A stretch of 64,000 bases of DNA from Harmonia axyridis (lineage: Eukaryota > Arthropoda > Insecta > Coleoptera > Coccinellidae): the NCBI RefSeq assembly GCF_914767665.1, contig NC_059501.1:84728798-84792797 (forward strand), in the 5' to 3' direction. The first letter of the stretch is position 1, and the number at the start of each line of letters is the position of its first letter. Shown piece after piece: positions 25,401-36,000 of this stretch. The notes beneath the pieces were generated by a model. That model had not been told where the DNA came from. It was given only the letters and a program-made list of their open reading frames with translations, and did no database searches. The translations under genes were made by a program, and so were the position numbers.

Positions 25401-28400
25401 CTCATTTGTTCTGACAGTGATGTAAGCTTCATTTGTTACATTAGTGAATATTGCGATGGATTTGTTTTCAAAATACAAAAACTTTTGAAGACTGAACATG
25501 GACAGTCTGATGTGCAAGTATTCGATACTAACCTGGACCGTATTGAAATACACTATGTTTCTCCCCTTGAAGGTCATCTCATGATACCCAGGTCTGACGT
25601 GTATGCCTCTATACAACTGCCTGAAAGACTCCTTCCAGGGATTCGCCAGTTCGGACTCTTCCGGACTGACAAACTCAAACCGGCATGGGGCTGGATTGAA
25701 AAGGGGAAGATCGTACTCGTAGACACTCTGATATAGGCGTTTCCTTGAAAGAAAAACACATGACTCCAATTTCATAAAGAAAAAATTAATATTTAGACAG
25801 ACTTGTTTCTGAAGAATATTATTAATATTTCTATGGAACCATATACTCTACTTTGAGTAAAATAGGATGACGGACACTAAAAGTACCTACTATTAAAACT
25901 TCATTCGTCATCTATAAATATCGGATGGTTTACTCACCATATCTCTGTATCGTTTGCAATGGCTTGAAAACGTTTGCAAACTTGGCTAACACGGCACAGG
26001 TCTTGTTCAAGTAAGTAGTTGAAAATAGTGAGCAAAACTTCATCAGGAAGTTCGTATTGCAGGTAGTGAGCAGCGGAATTGGTGAAAACTGCAGAAAGGC
26101 AATAATGTGAATTGAAAATATTTACCTATTAATTAATTATTGAAGCATATTGGACAGTCGACTTCTAAGTTGAGCACAATTGTCAAAATGCAACATAACC
26201 TAATTATGATATAGTGTACCCGGAAGCAAAAGGTATCTTTTATTCATTTCAAACATTAGTCAACAAACATATTGAGGGTATGTACCGTATATCGCCGAGT
26301 ATTTCAGAGCTGTTATTAGTGGTTTTCAATGTTTCAGGTAACCTGCTTCTTATTTAGGGACCGCTTGACACTTGTCATTGGTCAATTAAATTTTTCTTTG
26401 ACAGAATTTTGGAGGTTACAAATGGTTGATCTCTTTTAATTTGTAGGCAACTAAAAGTTTTTAATAACTCTGAAGGGTATTTGTATCATAATTAAAATAA
26501 TGAAGTTTTTGAGTGTTAGTCGTCATGGAAATGTTCATAAACAGTAATCTGAAAATTAAAATGACAACTGACAAGCTAAGTGGGCGTGGTTACCGATCCT
26601 AATCAGAATAAAACTCACCAGTTGCTCTGGTGACAGATAACTGACTGAAGTTTGAGGAAATTGTCACAATTTTTTGAGGAATTTGATATATACGGACCAC
26701 CAACTTACTAACCATAGTAACCAAGCTGATATACGGACCATACCCTAAGTAATTTTCAATAAAACTCAACATTTCCTTCATTATAATAATATGACATTCG
26801 GCATTTAGGTTAACCCCGACTGTCAAAAAACCTCCTAACCTCTAAACACTCACCTTCGCATGAGGTAGAGCAAGTCCTCCTTGGGCGTTTCCTGGCCGGC
26901 AGCATGACGGAGCAGTAGCTGCCCTGGGCGGGCGCTGTGGGCGTGGCCGGCGAGGTGGGCGATCCGGCCGTGGCGGCGCTGGTGCTCGGGCCGGATACGC
27001 CCGCCAGTCCGTCGTGGTGGGAGGGAGATTTGCGACGGAGGTCGTACGGTGAGTGGTGGGCGGCAGCTATGGCGCCCACTCCACCGCTCGGTCCGGCGCC
27101 CAGAGAGGAGGAGGAAGAGGCGGACGGGCCGCCCGAAGAACCTCCAGCCGGCGCTGCGGCCGTGGGCGCTGGAATGTTCTGCATGAGGTGGCAGACGGGT
27201 TCACATGGTTCTGTTGGAAGAAAAATCAATGAAATGTATGCAGAAATTGATTAGTTGAGGGTTTTTTTTAGGTTAGGTTAGGTAACTACCTAACCTAACC
27301 TAAAAAAAGCGTCAAATTATGAGTTGACGCTTAGTTAAGCGTCAAATTATACAGGGTGTTCCTAAATTGGAGATACAATGGAAAATGAGAGATTGGTGTC
27401 TCTTCTCGGCCAACGATGTTATTGGCTGTATATTTCGATATCTTTCTTTTTCATCCTAGCTTTTGTTTTTTGAGAGAAAATCTATCGTCTAAAAAAAGAT
27501 GTTATGTGTGTTACTCAACTCAAAAATCCGGTCTTGAAAGTCTTCAGCATTACAGATGTCAACACCGTTGACGAAACGTCTTTAACCTCATATGAAGATT
27601 AGGTAGATTCAAGTGGAAGTGCTTAATCTTTAATAGACATAGAATTTTTCAAAACGAGAAAATTCGTAACACCTCCAGTTTTTAAGGCATTTTTGGTAGC
27701 TAAACCCCAAATATCCGATGAATTTTTTTTATTTCTATCTTTAGTATTTTAAAAGGTTCAAAAGATTTATTATTTTCAATTTTATACGCCACTTCTCTGA
27801 GAAAGAAATAGGTATAGGGTATAGACGTTATTCTAAAACACTCTAATAACTGATAGTGCAGTAGCTATTGAGCTGGTGTCGTACATCAGAGCCCTCAGGC
27901 TCAATTGGCCCCTGAATCCTGACCATGTTTACTTGATGAGAAACCAAATACATCAAATTATCTTTTTTAAACTCAAATGAACATCATTTTTGTGCACCTT
28001 AGCCCACGGTTATGTACGCCACTGAGTGAACCGAAGTTTATAGGTAAGGTTTATTAATGAGAAAATATTTATACAGGATAATGACTAATTCAGGTTAGGT
28101 TCATATGAAATCACAAGAAATCCTATCGGGAAAAACAAATAAATGTCGAAACATAATAGATTCATACCAGCGGCAGTCTCCGCGAATGAAATTTCCAAAA
28201 ATCATTTTATAACCTAAAATATATTTGACAGTTCGATTATAGCTGAAAATATTACAAAACTTTGAATTAGAGGAAGCGATTTTTCACATTCCCAAGAAAA
28301 GATCGATTAAATTAAATCCATTGATAACGATTTAAATTCTAAATCCCAACTGGCCATTAAAATATTCAATGAATATGAAAGCAACGAAATTGGTAGGTAG

Positions 28401-29323
28401 AAAAAAAAAATAAAGAAATATCTGACATCTCATTTTGACAACTATGGAAAATTTTAATTCTGAAATACAATTACATATTTCGATAAACATTTCTCCACCA
28501 TAACTGACAATTAGAATCGAACAAGTTTTTTCATTTTGAGCAAAAATAATCGCAAAATACTATATTAATTTCAAATCAATAACTACAGTTGTGACATGTG
28601 AATATGGGAAATCGGTCAACTCCACACATGCAATAAATTATCACGAAATCAATTGTGGAAAAACCAATGAATACGAATTTCCATATTCAATTGGTGTCAG
28701 TCTTAGTGGGATTTATATTTTCCAAATTGAAAATTCTACAGTAGTAAAGATACTGGCATATCATGTTAAGAAATCAATTTATAGCACATTTTTGTTCAAT
28801 TAATCTATTTTAATGTTAAAGACTTAACGAGTGGCAATAATAACATGTCTAAATATGAAGTAAATTAATCACTGTTCTTATTAGTTCATTTCCAATGACT
28901 GTTGGCTTTTGAACTTCTTGCTCATTAATTATTTACAAATACAAGCTGCATACTGTATGATAGTCGATTAGTTAAGTTTATCTGAGACCGCTATGTGGGT
29001 TTCACTGTTATTTTTATTCTGTACTGGAATGTAATGACATTTAAAACCTATCAGACATGACTTACCAAACAAAAACAAAAAATAATGTTCAAAATCAATA
29101 CTCGGAATTAGGACTAAACCGGGGTGGCAAAAATCTGCTGATAAATGGAAAATTCCTGCGATGTACTAATTATATAGAATGCACCATGAGCTCATAATTA
29201 ATTTTTACACTATATGGTAATCTTACCAGACGTGGTTCTGGAAGGTGTGGGGATTCTGTTTGCTCCTTTTCTCCTCGATCTTCTCACATACGACCTGGAG
29301 GCCGTGAAAGAAGCGCTCGGCAT
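16476..29323 (-). CDS. FBXO11: F-box only protein 11 homologue: F-box, right-handed beta-helix, UBR zinc finger; ten coding exons
   Basis: Minus-strand exons 29227-29323, 26854-27210, 25938-26088, 25533-25743, 24574-24742, 24295-24519, 22937-23181, 19982-20503, 17743-18476 and 16476-16605 join in phase to about 946 residues, close to vertebrate FBXO11. The N terminus begins MPSASFTASRSYVRRS. An Ala/Ser/Pro/Gly-rich region covers about 45-130. The F-box (LPDEVLLTIFNYLLEQDLC) is at about 165-200, followed by the conserved WKESFRQLYRG. About 23-residue beta-helix (CASH) repeats fill about 275-855. A cysteine/histidine-rich UBR box starts at HDFYRCQTCN (about 867) and ends in FFCDCGAGTL from the last exon. 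In other animals FBXO11 is the substrate receptor of an SCF ubiquitin ligase; targets here are unknown. Exons 2, 8 and 9 are markedly GC-rich against AT-rich introns, which are loaded with MITEs. Confidence 0.95.
16761..17232 (+). mobile_element. TATGGTCCGTATAT-type MITE, copy 1 (FBXO11 intron 9)
   Basis: About 470 bp with short inverted ends (TATGGTCCGTATATCGCC / ATATATGGACCATACCCT). It is clearly related along its whole length to copies at 23259 and 26277, including GTGGGCGTGGTTACCGATCC and GACCACCAACTTACTAACCAT. No intact frame. Confidence 0.85.
17233..17742 (-). other. FBXO11 intron 9 sequence
   Basis: Intronic; no repeat or exon recognised between the MITE and the exon-9 donor (GTGAGT on the minus strand at 17742-17737). 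Confidence 0.5.
18530..18895. repeat. Diverged tandem duplication of about 210 bp (FBXO11 intron 8)
   Basis: The blocks at about 18530-18735 and 18750-18895 share, in order, ACTTAGTC/GCTTAGTC, TTTACCATAAA, AACTAGTAAACCCTACGGTC, and TTCCTGGAGAATGAA with TTTGACGATTTC. The first block contains a perfect hairpin. Confidence 0.7.
18589..18640. repeat. Perfect 23-bp inverted repeat (hairpin)
   Basis: Arms 18589-18611 and 18618-18640 are exact inverse complements around a 6-base loop. The arm starts GTCAAAATTGGGAAACGCC. A single further copy of the arm, with one change, lies at 18811-18833. Confidence 0.9.
18940..19900 (+). mobile_element. Mariner (DD34D) transposon relic in FBXO11 intron 8
   Basis: Two overlapping fragments are present. 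At about 18960-19112 an N-terminal stretch (KEIYERMLKEYNEDS) jumps to MDETWI. From about 19311 a second MDETW-type segment continues, with frameshifts and stops, to an open 102-codon C-terminal frame (19576-19884). That frame contains LLHQDNEPCHKS and HPPYSPDLAPSDFFLF, including the second and third catalytic aspartates, and ends LEGNYVE, typical of mariner transposases. It is not functional. Confidence 0.9.
20653..20826 (+). mobile_element. Short hAT deletion derivative (FBXO11 intron 7)
   Basis: It begins CAGTGGCGTACCCAACGGG and ends GGGTACGCCACTG. Flanking 8-mers CCAAGAGC (20645-20652) and CCAAGAAC (20827-20834) differ at one base. The interior keeps AGTAAGCAAACTTCTTTGGA, shared with the 8524-9702 element, so it belongs to the same family. 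Confidence 0.85.
20835..21121. other. FBXO11 intron 7 sequence
   Basis: AT-rich intronic DNA between two transposon derivatives; nothing recognised. Confidence 0.4.
21122..22060 (+). mobile_element. Internally deleted mariner/Tc-type transposon, copy 2 (FBXO11 intron 7)
   Basis: This is the sister of the element at 3996-4924. It has the same inverted ends (GGGTGTTTTTTTCGGGG...CACCC), the same deletion joining RNTYRALRP to the DEAHFWLNGY region, and the same TAG after SCDLTPLD (21750-21755). The internal frame 21289-21756 is open and carries SDEAHFWLNGY and WFQQDGATCHTA. Downstream codons KSLVYADKP to EIIFKM resume after the stop. Confidence 0.9.
22061..22936. other. FBXO11 intron 7 sequence
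   Basis: Intronic DNA. Short frames at 22135-22335 and the 3' extension of exon 7 at 22784-22936 are not supported by homology. Nothing else recognised. Confidence 0.4.
23259..23725 (+). mobile_element. TATGGTCCGTATAT-type MITE, copy 2 (FBXO11 intron 6)
   Basis: Same family and orientation as 16761-17232, with ends GGGTATGGTCCGTATATC and TGACCATACCC. It ends 28 bp before a foldback element, so two MITEs stand side by side in one intron. Confidence 0.88.
23754..24209. mobile_element. 456-bp foldback MITE, copy A (FBXO11 intron 6)
   Basis: Long inverted arms of about 190-200 bp start CGCTCTATTAGTG and GCCATTTTTGGTTCTCCTGT and surround a centre near 23990. TA dinucleotides flank it (23752-23753 and 24210-24211). 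It ends 85 bp from the exon-6 splice donor. A second copy of identical length lies at 33443-33898. Confidence 0.9.
24743..25532. other. FBXO11 intron 4 sequence
   Basis: Intronic DNA with a short (ACT)n run near 25107. No exon or clear mobile element was recognised. Confidence 0.45.
26277..26745 (+). mobile_element. TATGGTCCGTATAT-type MITE, copy 3 (FBXO11 intron 2)
   Basis: Third member of the family, same orientation, with ends GGGTATGTACCGTATATC and ATATACGGACCATACCC and the same internal blocks. Confidence 0.87.
27263..27308. repeat. Palindrome of TTAGG-type repeats
   Basis: Two exact 22-bp arms (27263-27284 and 27287-27308) face each other across 2 bp. Each contains GGTTAGGTTAGGT, i.e. 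units of TTAGG, the usual insect telomere repeat, next to an A/T run. It lies in FBXO11 intron 1. Confidence 0.85.
27309..29226. other. FBXO11 intron 1 with repeat fragments
   Basis: GCGTCAA...TTGACGC small hairpins follow the palindrome. TACAGGGTGTTCCTAAATTGG at 27351 is a transposon-like end. TACGCCACTG at 28014-28023 looks like the right end of a hAT element whose left end (perhaps near 27874) is degraded. The rest is AT-rich without recognisable features. Confidence 0.4.
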
Positions 29324-29512
29324 TTTCACAACCACTAATTTACCACAAAAAAAGTACTAAACAAAGGACACAAAACTAACTTTGGCAGCCATTTCCACCA
29401 CTGTTCCAGTGTTCCCTAGGAAAGGAAGGTAGCCTGGCAGACAGACAGCAAATCGACCCGTCCGACCAATACCAATCGCCGCATACAGTCACGTGACATA
29501 AGAAATGTCAGA
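29324..29512. promoter_or_regulatory. Bidirectional promoter between FBXO11 and RCE1
   Basis: Only 189 bp separate the two divergent start codons. The region contains a TCACGTGA E-box palindrome (29489-29496) and two CCAAT boxes (29466-29470, 29472-29476) near the RCE1 side, with no evident TATA box. This is the layout of a shared housekeeping promoter. The E-box lies just 16 bp before the RCE1 ATG, so the RCE1 5' UTR must be short or start inside these motifs. Confidence 0.7.
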
Positions 29513-30998
29513 ATGGAGTTGAAATGCGATGGTAAATTCAATTGTTTAATTTCGGTAATAATATGTTTTCTTTTATCGGTCACCTACGTGGGGAGTTTAT
29601 ACATATGGAGAACGGCACAGAACAGGTAAAATTATTTTATGTGTTGTACTTTTTCGACACAAATGCGATTTTACTAGGAACAATGAAGTAACTGCTGTCT
29701 ACGACAGGCAGGATACCCCCTTTCTGCATTCCCCTCTCGCCTATAACATCTCTTCACTAGTTAAAGAAACGTCAAAATTGAAGGATTTCATGTGACATAG
29801 GCGGGTGAAGGGTTTGGAATTAGGGGTTTTCAAAAAATATATTTCATCCTCGAATTGTGTATGTCTAATTCGATTTACTTTCCAGAGACCACCCAGATGT
29901 CGTGAAAAAAAGATTCATAAGTGTACTTATAATGTTTTTCATATCCCCAATCTTTTTGTATATTGGAATCAACAAAACTATATTAGATCAGGTGAGATAT
30001 TTATGAAGAAATAATAGATAATAATAACGCGTATCTCCTCATCTTTTTAGGTTCCTTTGAATATCCTATTAGGACTGAGGACTAGTGGTTTACTGCAAGC
30101 AGTATTCATGCCATGGTTCTTGACGATGATCCTCTTTTTAGGACCTCTCGCAATGCAGACTTGTAATGGATATCTAAAGATATACACAGGTATCTGAGAA
30201 GATTCTAACTTATGTGAATTCAAAATTAACACATTTAATAATTCCAGAACCAATGCATTGGATCTCCAACTTTAAAAACATACTATGGATTAGAAATTTT
30301 TTGGTTGCTCCTTTGTCCGAAGAATTTACATTTAGGTCATGCATGATGCCATTGCTATTGCAGTGTTTTCCTCCAATGACTGTTGTTTTTACAGCACCGC
30401 TGTTTTTTGGAACAGGTGAGTAATTTTTTATTGTCACATAGAAATTAATGTACAGAATTCCAGCAGTGACATTTCTATCTTTTCCAGCTCATTTTCATCA
30501 CCTTCAAGAAAGAAGAAAGATGAAATTCTCACTGAGAGATGCTTTAATGATCTCTTGTAAGTAATAATACTTTAAATTCATTACAATAAATGTCGCCTTG
30601 GTTAAATTAGGTTAGGTATCATATCAAATTTGGTATTTGTGAAACTTTACTAGAACTTAAGCATAAAAAATTAAGTTGTTATTCTAATTGGAAGAATTTT
30701 TCTGATTTGATTGCATTTTTCAGGTTTTCAGTTCGCTTTCACTACGTTATTTGGGGCCTATTCTGCATTTATCTTCTTAAGAACAGGCCATTTCGTCTCA
30801 ATCTTCGTAGTTCATGCATTTTGTAACCACATGGGTTTCCCTAACTTCGAGGAAGTAGCAAACTATAAGGGCCCTAAGAAAATTATTATCATTTCCTTAT
30901 TTTTCGTAGGTTTAATCTCTTGGAGCTATCTGTTATACCCATTGACGGAACCTTCTTGGTACCATAACGAATCTGTGTGGAATATAACTTCCAGTTGA
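29513..30998 (+). CDS. RCE1: CAAX prenyl protease 2 (RCE1), six coding exons
   Basis: Exons 29513-29625, 29886-29991, 30051-30189, 30248-30415, 30488-30556 and 30724-30998 join to about 289 residues of a polytopic membrane protein. Family phrases include TYVGSLYIW, RDHPDVVKKRF, LTMILFLGPLAM and HAFCNHMGFP. The CPBP-type intramembrane protease motifs are EExxxR at E144-R149 (SEEFTFR), the histidine of AHFHH (H177), and HxxxN at H229-N233. Members remove the last three residues of prenylated CAAX proteins such as Ras in the endoplasmic reticulum; the Drosophila orthologue is Sras. The start at 29513 (MELKCDGKF) gives the expected hydrophobic N terminus. AATAAA follows at 31096. It is divergent from FBXO11. 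Confidence 0.93.
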
Positions 30999-31095
30999 TA
31001 TCGATTTAGGACTTAAAAGATTAGTCAATTTATCATAAACTTACTGCCAATTTAGAACATTATCAACTGTGTTAGTGATCAAAATCTTTACTTCC

Positions 31096-31101
31096 AATAA
31101 A
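31096..31101 (+). terminator. Putative RCE1 poly(A) signal
   Basis: AATAAA lies 98 bp after the stop codon and is followed by a T-rich stretch. It is the first canonical hexamer downstream. Confidence 0.5.
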
Positions 31102-33066
31102 TGTTTTCAATGACTATTCCATTTGAATGAAAGAGAAAAAATTTAAGATGACTTGTGCAATAAAGCTTATGTTTTCGTGTTGAATCACCTCAACTAATTT
31201 TAGTTATATTTGTAACTAAGAATTATGGGTTTTTATTTACATCACGTCATAAACAATTCTGTGTGTGCTTCTTTAATGTTTTTGATATTTAATTTTTAGC
31301 TATTCTCAGGATTGTTAGAATGCTTTAGTTTTTGTACACAAAACTATTCAAAATTCAACCAATGAATGTTCTCATTTCTGGGACAATAAAACACTTTAGA
31401 ATACTATCCGAATTTTCAGGAAAATATATTGTAAACAACTTATTTCTGTAACACCTGTTTTCATTTTTTAGATCTTTCTCCAACTTGGCTGTGATTTTTC
31501 TAAAAACTAATGAATTATCATTGCTGTGTCATCTATCATATTTGTGAAATAATGATAAGTAGAAAATAAAGCTCATTGTGTTGTTGTGAAAATTTCTGTA
31601 TGAAGAAGTTGTTTAGAATGAATTGTTGCATATATGAAATTTTTCTAATGTTCAATGCTATCTGGTTAGTGTAATAAATGAATTTCGTAAGACTGAACTC
31701 GACTAATTATTTCAGATTTTTTCTAATATTTCAGTGCCGTGCTGCTGAGAATTGCGTAGCGTGAGGCGTCATCTCGCGAGTTATCAAAGAGTCACATCTG
31801 TTAGAAATTTTAATTTTAACACACTATATTTTAGTTGAACCACTGCTCCAGGCACATATTCATATGAACTTCTTCTCTTTGAATATGCTGGAGAAATGCT
31901 GCTGAATATTAGATCCCATAATTAGTTAATTGAGAAATTTTTCAAAAACTCTCAAATTGTTCAGTGATTTATTTAACACATAAAAAACTGGATATTTTAA
32001 ATTCCCATCAATATTTATCAAGAAAATAGCAATCCAATAGGTAAAATTCAAAGAAGCTGTCAAAATAAAATATGACAGAACGTAGCACTAGTGATGTCAC
32101 TAGCAATCTGTTTGAGGTTAGAATTCAACACTGTTTCAAATGCCCTAAATTTTCAATGTCCTTCCTCTAGGGAAAAATGAATCTGTTTACAAGTGTTCAG
32201 ACTCTCAACTGTTGTAGAAAATGTCGAAATTTGCTGCAAAACCCCCAATAACACTCCTGTTTAGGAAGTTCCTTCAATACAAATCGTTTCTTATCATGTG
32301 ATACTAAATTTAAAATACTCGAATTTTTAGAGCTTTCTTCTTACTTTTCTTGAAAGTTTTTTTATATGAGGATAAAAATATATAGGACAATTTTTGTCAC
32401 ACTGGAAATACCATAATATAAAACACCCTGTATATATAAAGAAATAATACACTTGTTACTACTGAAATTATATTTGAATAATTTCAATTATCACATTTTC
32501 AGAAAATAAAAATACCTCAAACCAATATGATATGAATATACAAGAAAAATCAGATCACCCGAAAAATAGATATACTCCTATATTTATATGATATTCGAAT
32601 CTTCTATTATACATTTCTCAAGACGTTTGAGCAATTCATACATCCTAATGACTAATTAAAAAATTGTCATAATATAATACCATCTCTAAAATATTGCAAC
32701 AAAGAAATCGACCTGAAAAAGTTCGTATTTATCAGATCCAATTGAACTTAAGGTTGGTACCAATGAAATGTCAGATTTTGTATAGTTATGAGATTAACTC
32801 ACTTCATTTCTCTCTGAAAGCTTGAATATCGAATTTTAAAGGCGAATTCGGAAGTTACAAAACGAATAACAATGCTAACCGCAATCCGATCAACAAGATC
32901 TCGAAAAAACGATAAATATCTCCTATATAACAAACTGAGACTCAACGAACCTCCAAGAAAGGTTTTAAATATATTTTCAATACTTCATGTGTAAAGAGGA
33001 ACTTAGAAAATTACAATAACAAAGCTGAAATTGCAAGCAGTCTTCGAAAGAGAAATCCGACAATGC
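31102..33066. other. Convergent intergenic region between RCE1 and KCTD3
   Basis: AT-rich with no exon recognised. It contains the 3' UTRs of both genes. TCTGTTTGAGGTTAGAATTC at about 32107 also occurs at about 16716, marking a small dispersed repeat. ACACCCTGTATATA near 32423 resembles a transposon end. Confidence 0.45.
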
Positions 33067-36000
33067 TCAGGGTCGCTCTGCATCCTGAACTTGGTTTAAA
33101 AAAGCCACGTTGCTAGCCTTCAGCCGCGCTGCTGCCATCAAAGAAGGCGATGGAGACATACAAGGAGTCGAACACAGGCTGTTGCTGAGATCGCACTGAC
33201 CCAACATGTTTAACAATTCTTCAGAAGTAGGTCCACCGTTGGATTTTTGAACTGAAAACGGATATTCAACATTCAAATGAGTCTACACTTGATAAAGGTT
33301 ATTTTAGACTTGAAAGGTTAATAAATACATAACAATAAATACATAATGAAAATATTATAGGGTTTTCCAAAATAAGGGGTTTCATTTTGAATGGCCCACT
33401 ATTTTAGTAGCTGTCACTTTTGACATTTGACAAGTAAAAATACGCTCTATTATTGTGACCTCCCACACCGCCATTTTTGGTTCTCCTGTCGGTGTTCGGA
33501 ATCCAAACAAATAAATTCTCATTCAAATTAATATGGTGTCGTTGAAGGAATTGGCTTATTATCATAAATAAGAGTATTCGAGGAACGATTTCAGTATTAA
33601 TTGATAGACAGAAGGAACGAGGTTAATACCAGTAAGTTTGAATCCTGTATCATTTCCCAGATTTTGTAAAAAGCCGTGTTTATTAGTTGAACTTCTAGTT
33701 CGAACTTACGGGCATTAATCTCGTTCCTTCTGTCTATCAATTAATAGTAAAATCGTTCCTTGAATAATCTCATTTATCAAAATAAGCCAATTTCTTCAAC
33801 GACAACATACTAATTTGAATGACAATTTGTTTGTTTGGATTCCGAACACTGACAGGAGAACTAAAATGGCGGTGTGTGACGTCATCACTAATAGAGCGTA
33901 TTAGCCTTTACTAAATATGGAACGATACACGCTTCTACAACCCACTGAAATTGTTAAAATTGACTAGAGATTATATCAATACGAAGATAAATCAATTAAC
34001 ATAAAGACTGACATGCGATCGTTTGCCTTTCACACCTACCTGTGTCGGATTTGTAGGAGAGATCCAAGGCTGTGGTCAAGTCCCACATTTGTATAGAACC
34101 GTTAGAGTGTCCGGTAAATATGAATCGTCTAGGTCTGGATCCCATTCTACTAGAACCTTCACATTCGTGCACACAAAAAGCGCTGACTGTGCTGCCATCT
34201 ACTGCCTTTATCGTACAAACTCTGTAAGATATATGCAACCTGTTAATATAAAGTATTTAAGAAAAAACTACTTAAAAGAATCATCCAATTTCCCTTTGTA
34301 CTTCAACCTCGATGATTTATTCTTAACCTCAAAAACAGAAACAAGGATTAGGCAACCCAGAGACTTGTCAAAAGTAAAATTCAATGTGGCGGCAGTTGGC
34401 GTGGTCTTGTTTGCCATAAGATTATTGTATGTTTTGGGATTTCCTCTTTATATTAGTGTTGTTTTTTTTAACTGTGGACAGTATTCGTGCTTAAACTAAA
34501 CAACAATTCTATGTTTACCATTATTATGAGGTTCAAACTGCATAAAATCAAAAGAACAATGCACCTATTCTGACAATAACAATATAACTCTAAGAGATAT
34601 ATTCTGTTGTTGTGCCAACCGACACCATTAAAAGGTCACATGATCTAGGTTGCCTAATAAAGGGAGTGGTTAAGTAACAACAGTTTTGAAATTGAAAATT
34701 TTAGATTTCAAACGCTTTTTACCTTTTTCCATTACTAGCTAATCTCACAAAGAGCTGATCAGAATCTGGCACCACCTTCTGTATAAAGACCTGAACATCG
34801 TCCTGTTCTCCAAAAGGCCCACATTCGTTATAAATCGATTGACTCAGATAGGGCTCCATCGCTTCCAAAGAGATTATCTTGAAAGAAGCCTCTGGAGTAG
34901 AACCCGGTTGGGTGGAGAGCATACCCCTAAACCGGGTAACGGTCCAACTTCTGACATGGTTGTATTCGCAGCATACCGATACTAGATATTTTTCAGATAG
35001 GGTTACCTAAAGGAAAAAATCACTGAACTCTGATGATAAAATTTTTTTAGAGTAGAGGATGAAATCAAGCAGTTACCTTACTAACAGGACTTTGGTGCAC
35101 TGTAAAGGTTTGGAAGAGTTGTGGTCCATGACTCACAGTTTCTGGATGCTGTACAATAACTCTAACTGAACCAGATGTCGTACCATAGGCAATCTCGATC
35201 CAGTTGCCACACAAATCTGTTTAAAACACGGTTCCAAATAAAAAGAGAGAAACGAAGTCTTGAAAAAGTATACAAAAACAAAATAACCTCCAAAATTTGA
35301 ATGTAGACCTGTAGAATCACTGAACTCATGCAATTTTGTGCTTTTGATTGAATAAATAGATCTGCTCGAAACACTTGGGAACTTCACACAAATATCAAAC
35401 CATTACATAGTCGATACGATCCATATTACAGTCATGAAAGGAAGGTAACACATGCAGAGGACTTAAAAAACCGATAAGCTTCCAAATTACAACTAAAAAG
35501 AGTGTGAGTATCGAGTTAGAACAAATGAATATGGACTATCACTGACTCCTGAGGAACACCATCCTTCCAAAAGTGAATTAAACATTTTATTCTGGAAAGG
35601 TTCTGATTTGAATTACGATTTTCATGATGATCTTTTACGTTATTATGGCAAATAATAGATAATAAAATACTACAACTGTATCCAATCGAAAATCAGGCTT
35701 GGTAGCTTAGTGTCCTTGTGTTAAGTACCAGCAGATCGTTAAATGATTGAAAAAGTGTGCTCAAAATTGTTCGGCTAATGATCTAACCAAAGCTCTGTAA
35801 TTGCCAATTTGAAAAAAACGAAACGAGCTTGTTAGTGAAAGCTTGGAAAAGTCAAGATCGAGATGCACAGTCTACGGTTCATTGTAATTGCATTCAAAGT
35901 ACAGGTCGTATCAAAAGGTACCTAAAGTGAGTGTTAAGCTTAAAAGTGTGGCATACCTTCGCGGTTTCTCTCAGAAGCTGGCATGAAACACAAGGGCTTA

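Noticed and set aside
26937..27254. 105-codon + strand frame rich in Gly/Pro/Glu
   Set aside because: Antisense of the low-complexity FBXO11 exon 2.
27309..27350. Repeated GCGTCAAATTAT / TTGACGC motifs as a CRISPR-like array
   Set aside because: Only two or three short units without spacers, in an insect intron.
27874..28023. Possible hAT element ending TACGCCACTG
   Set aside because: The right end is convincing but the left end is degraded and no 8-bp duplication is visible, so it is mentioned only as a remnant.
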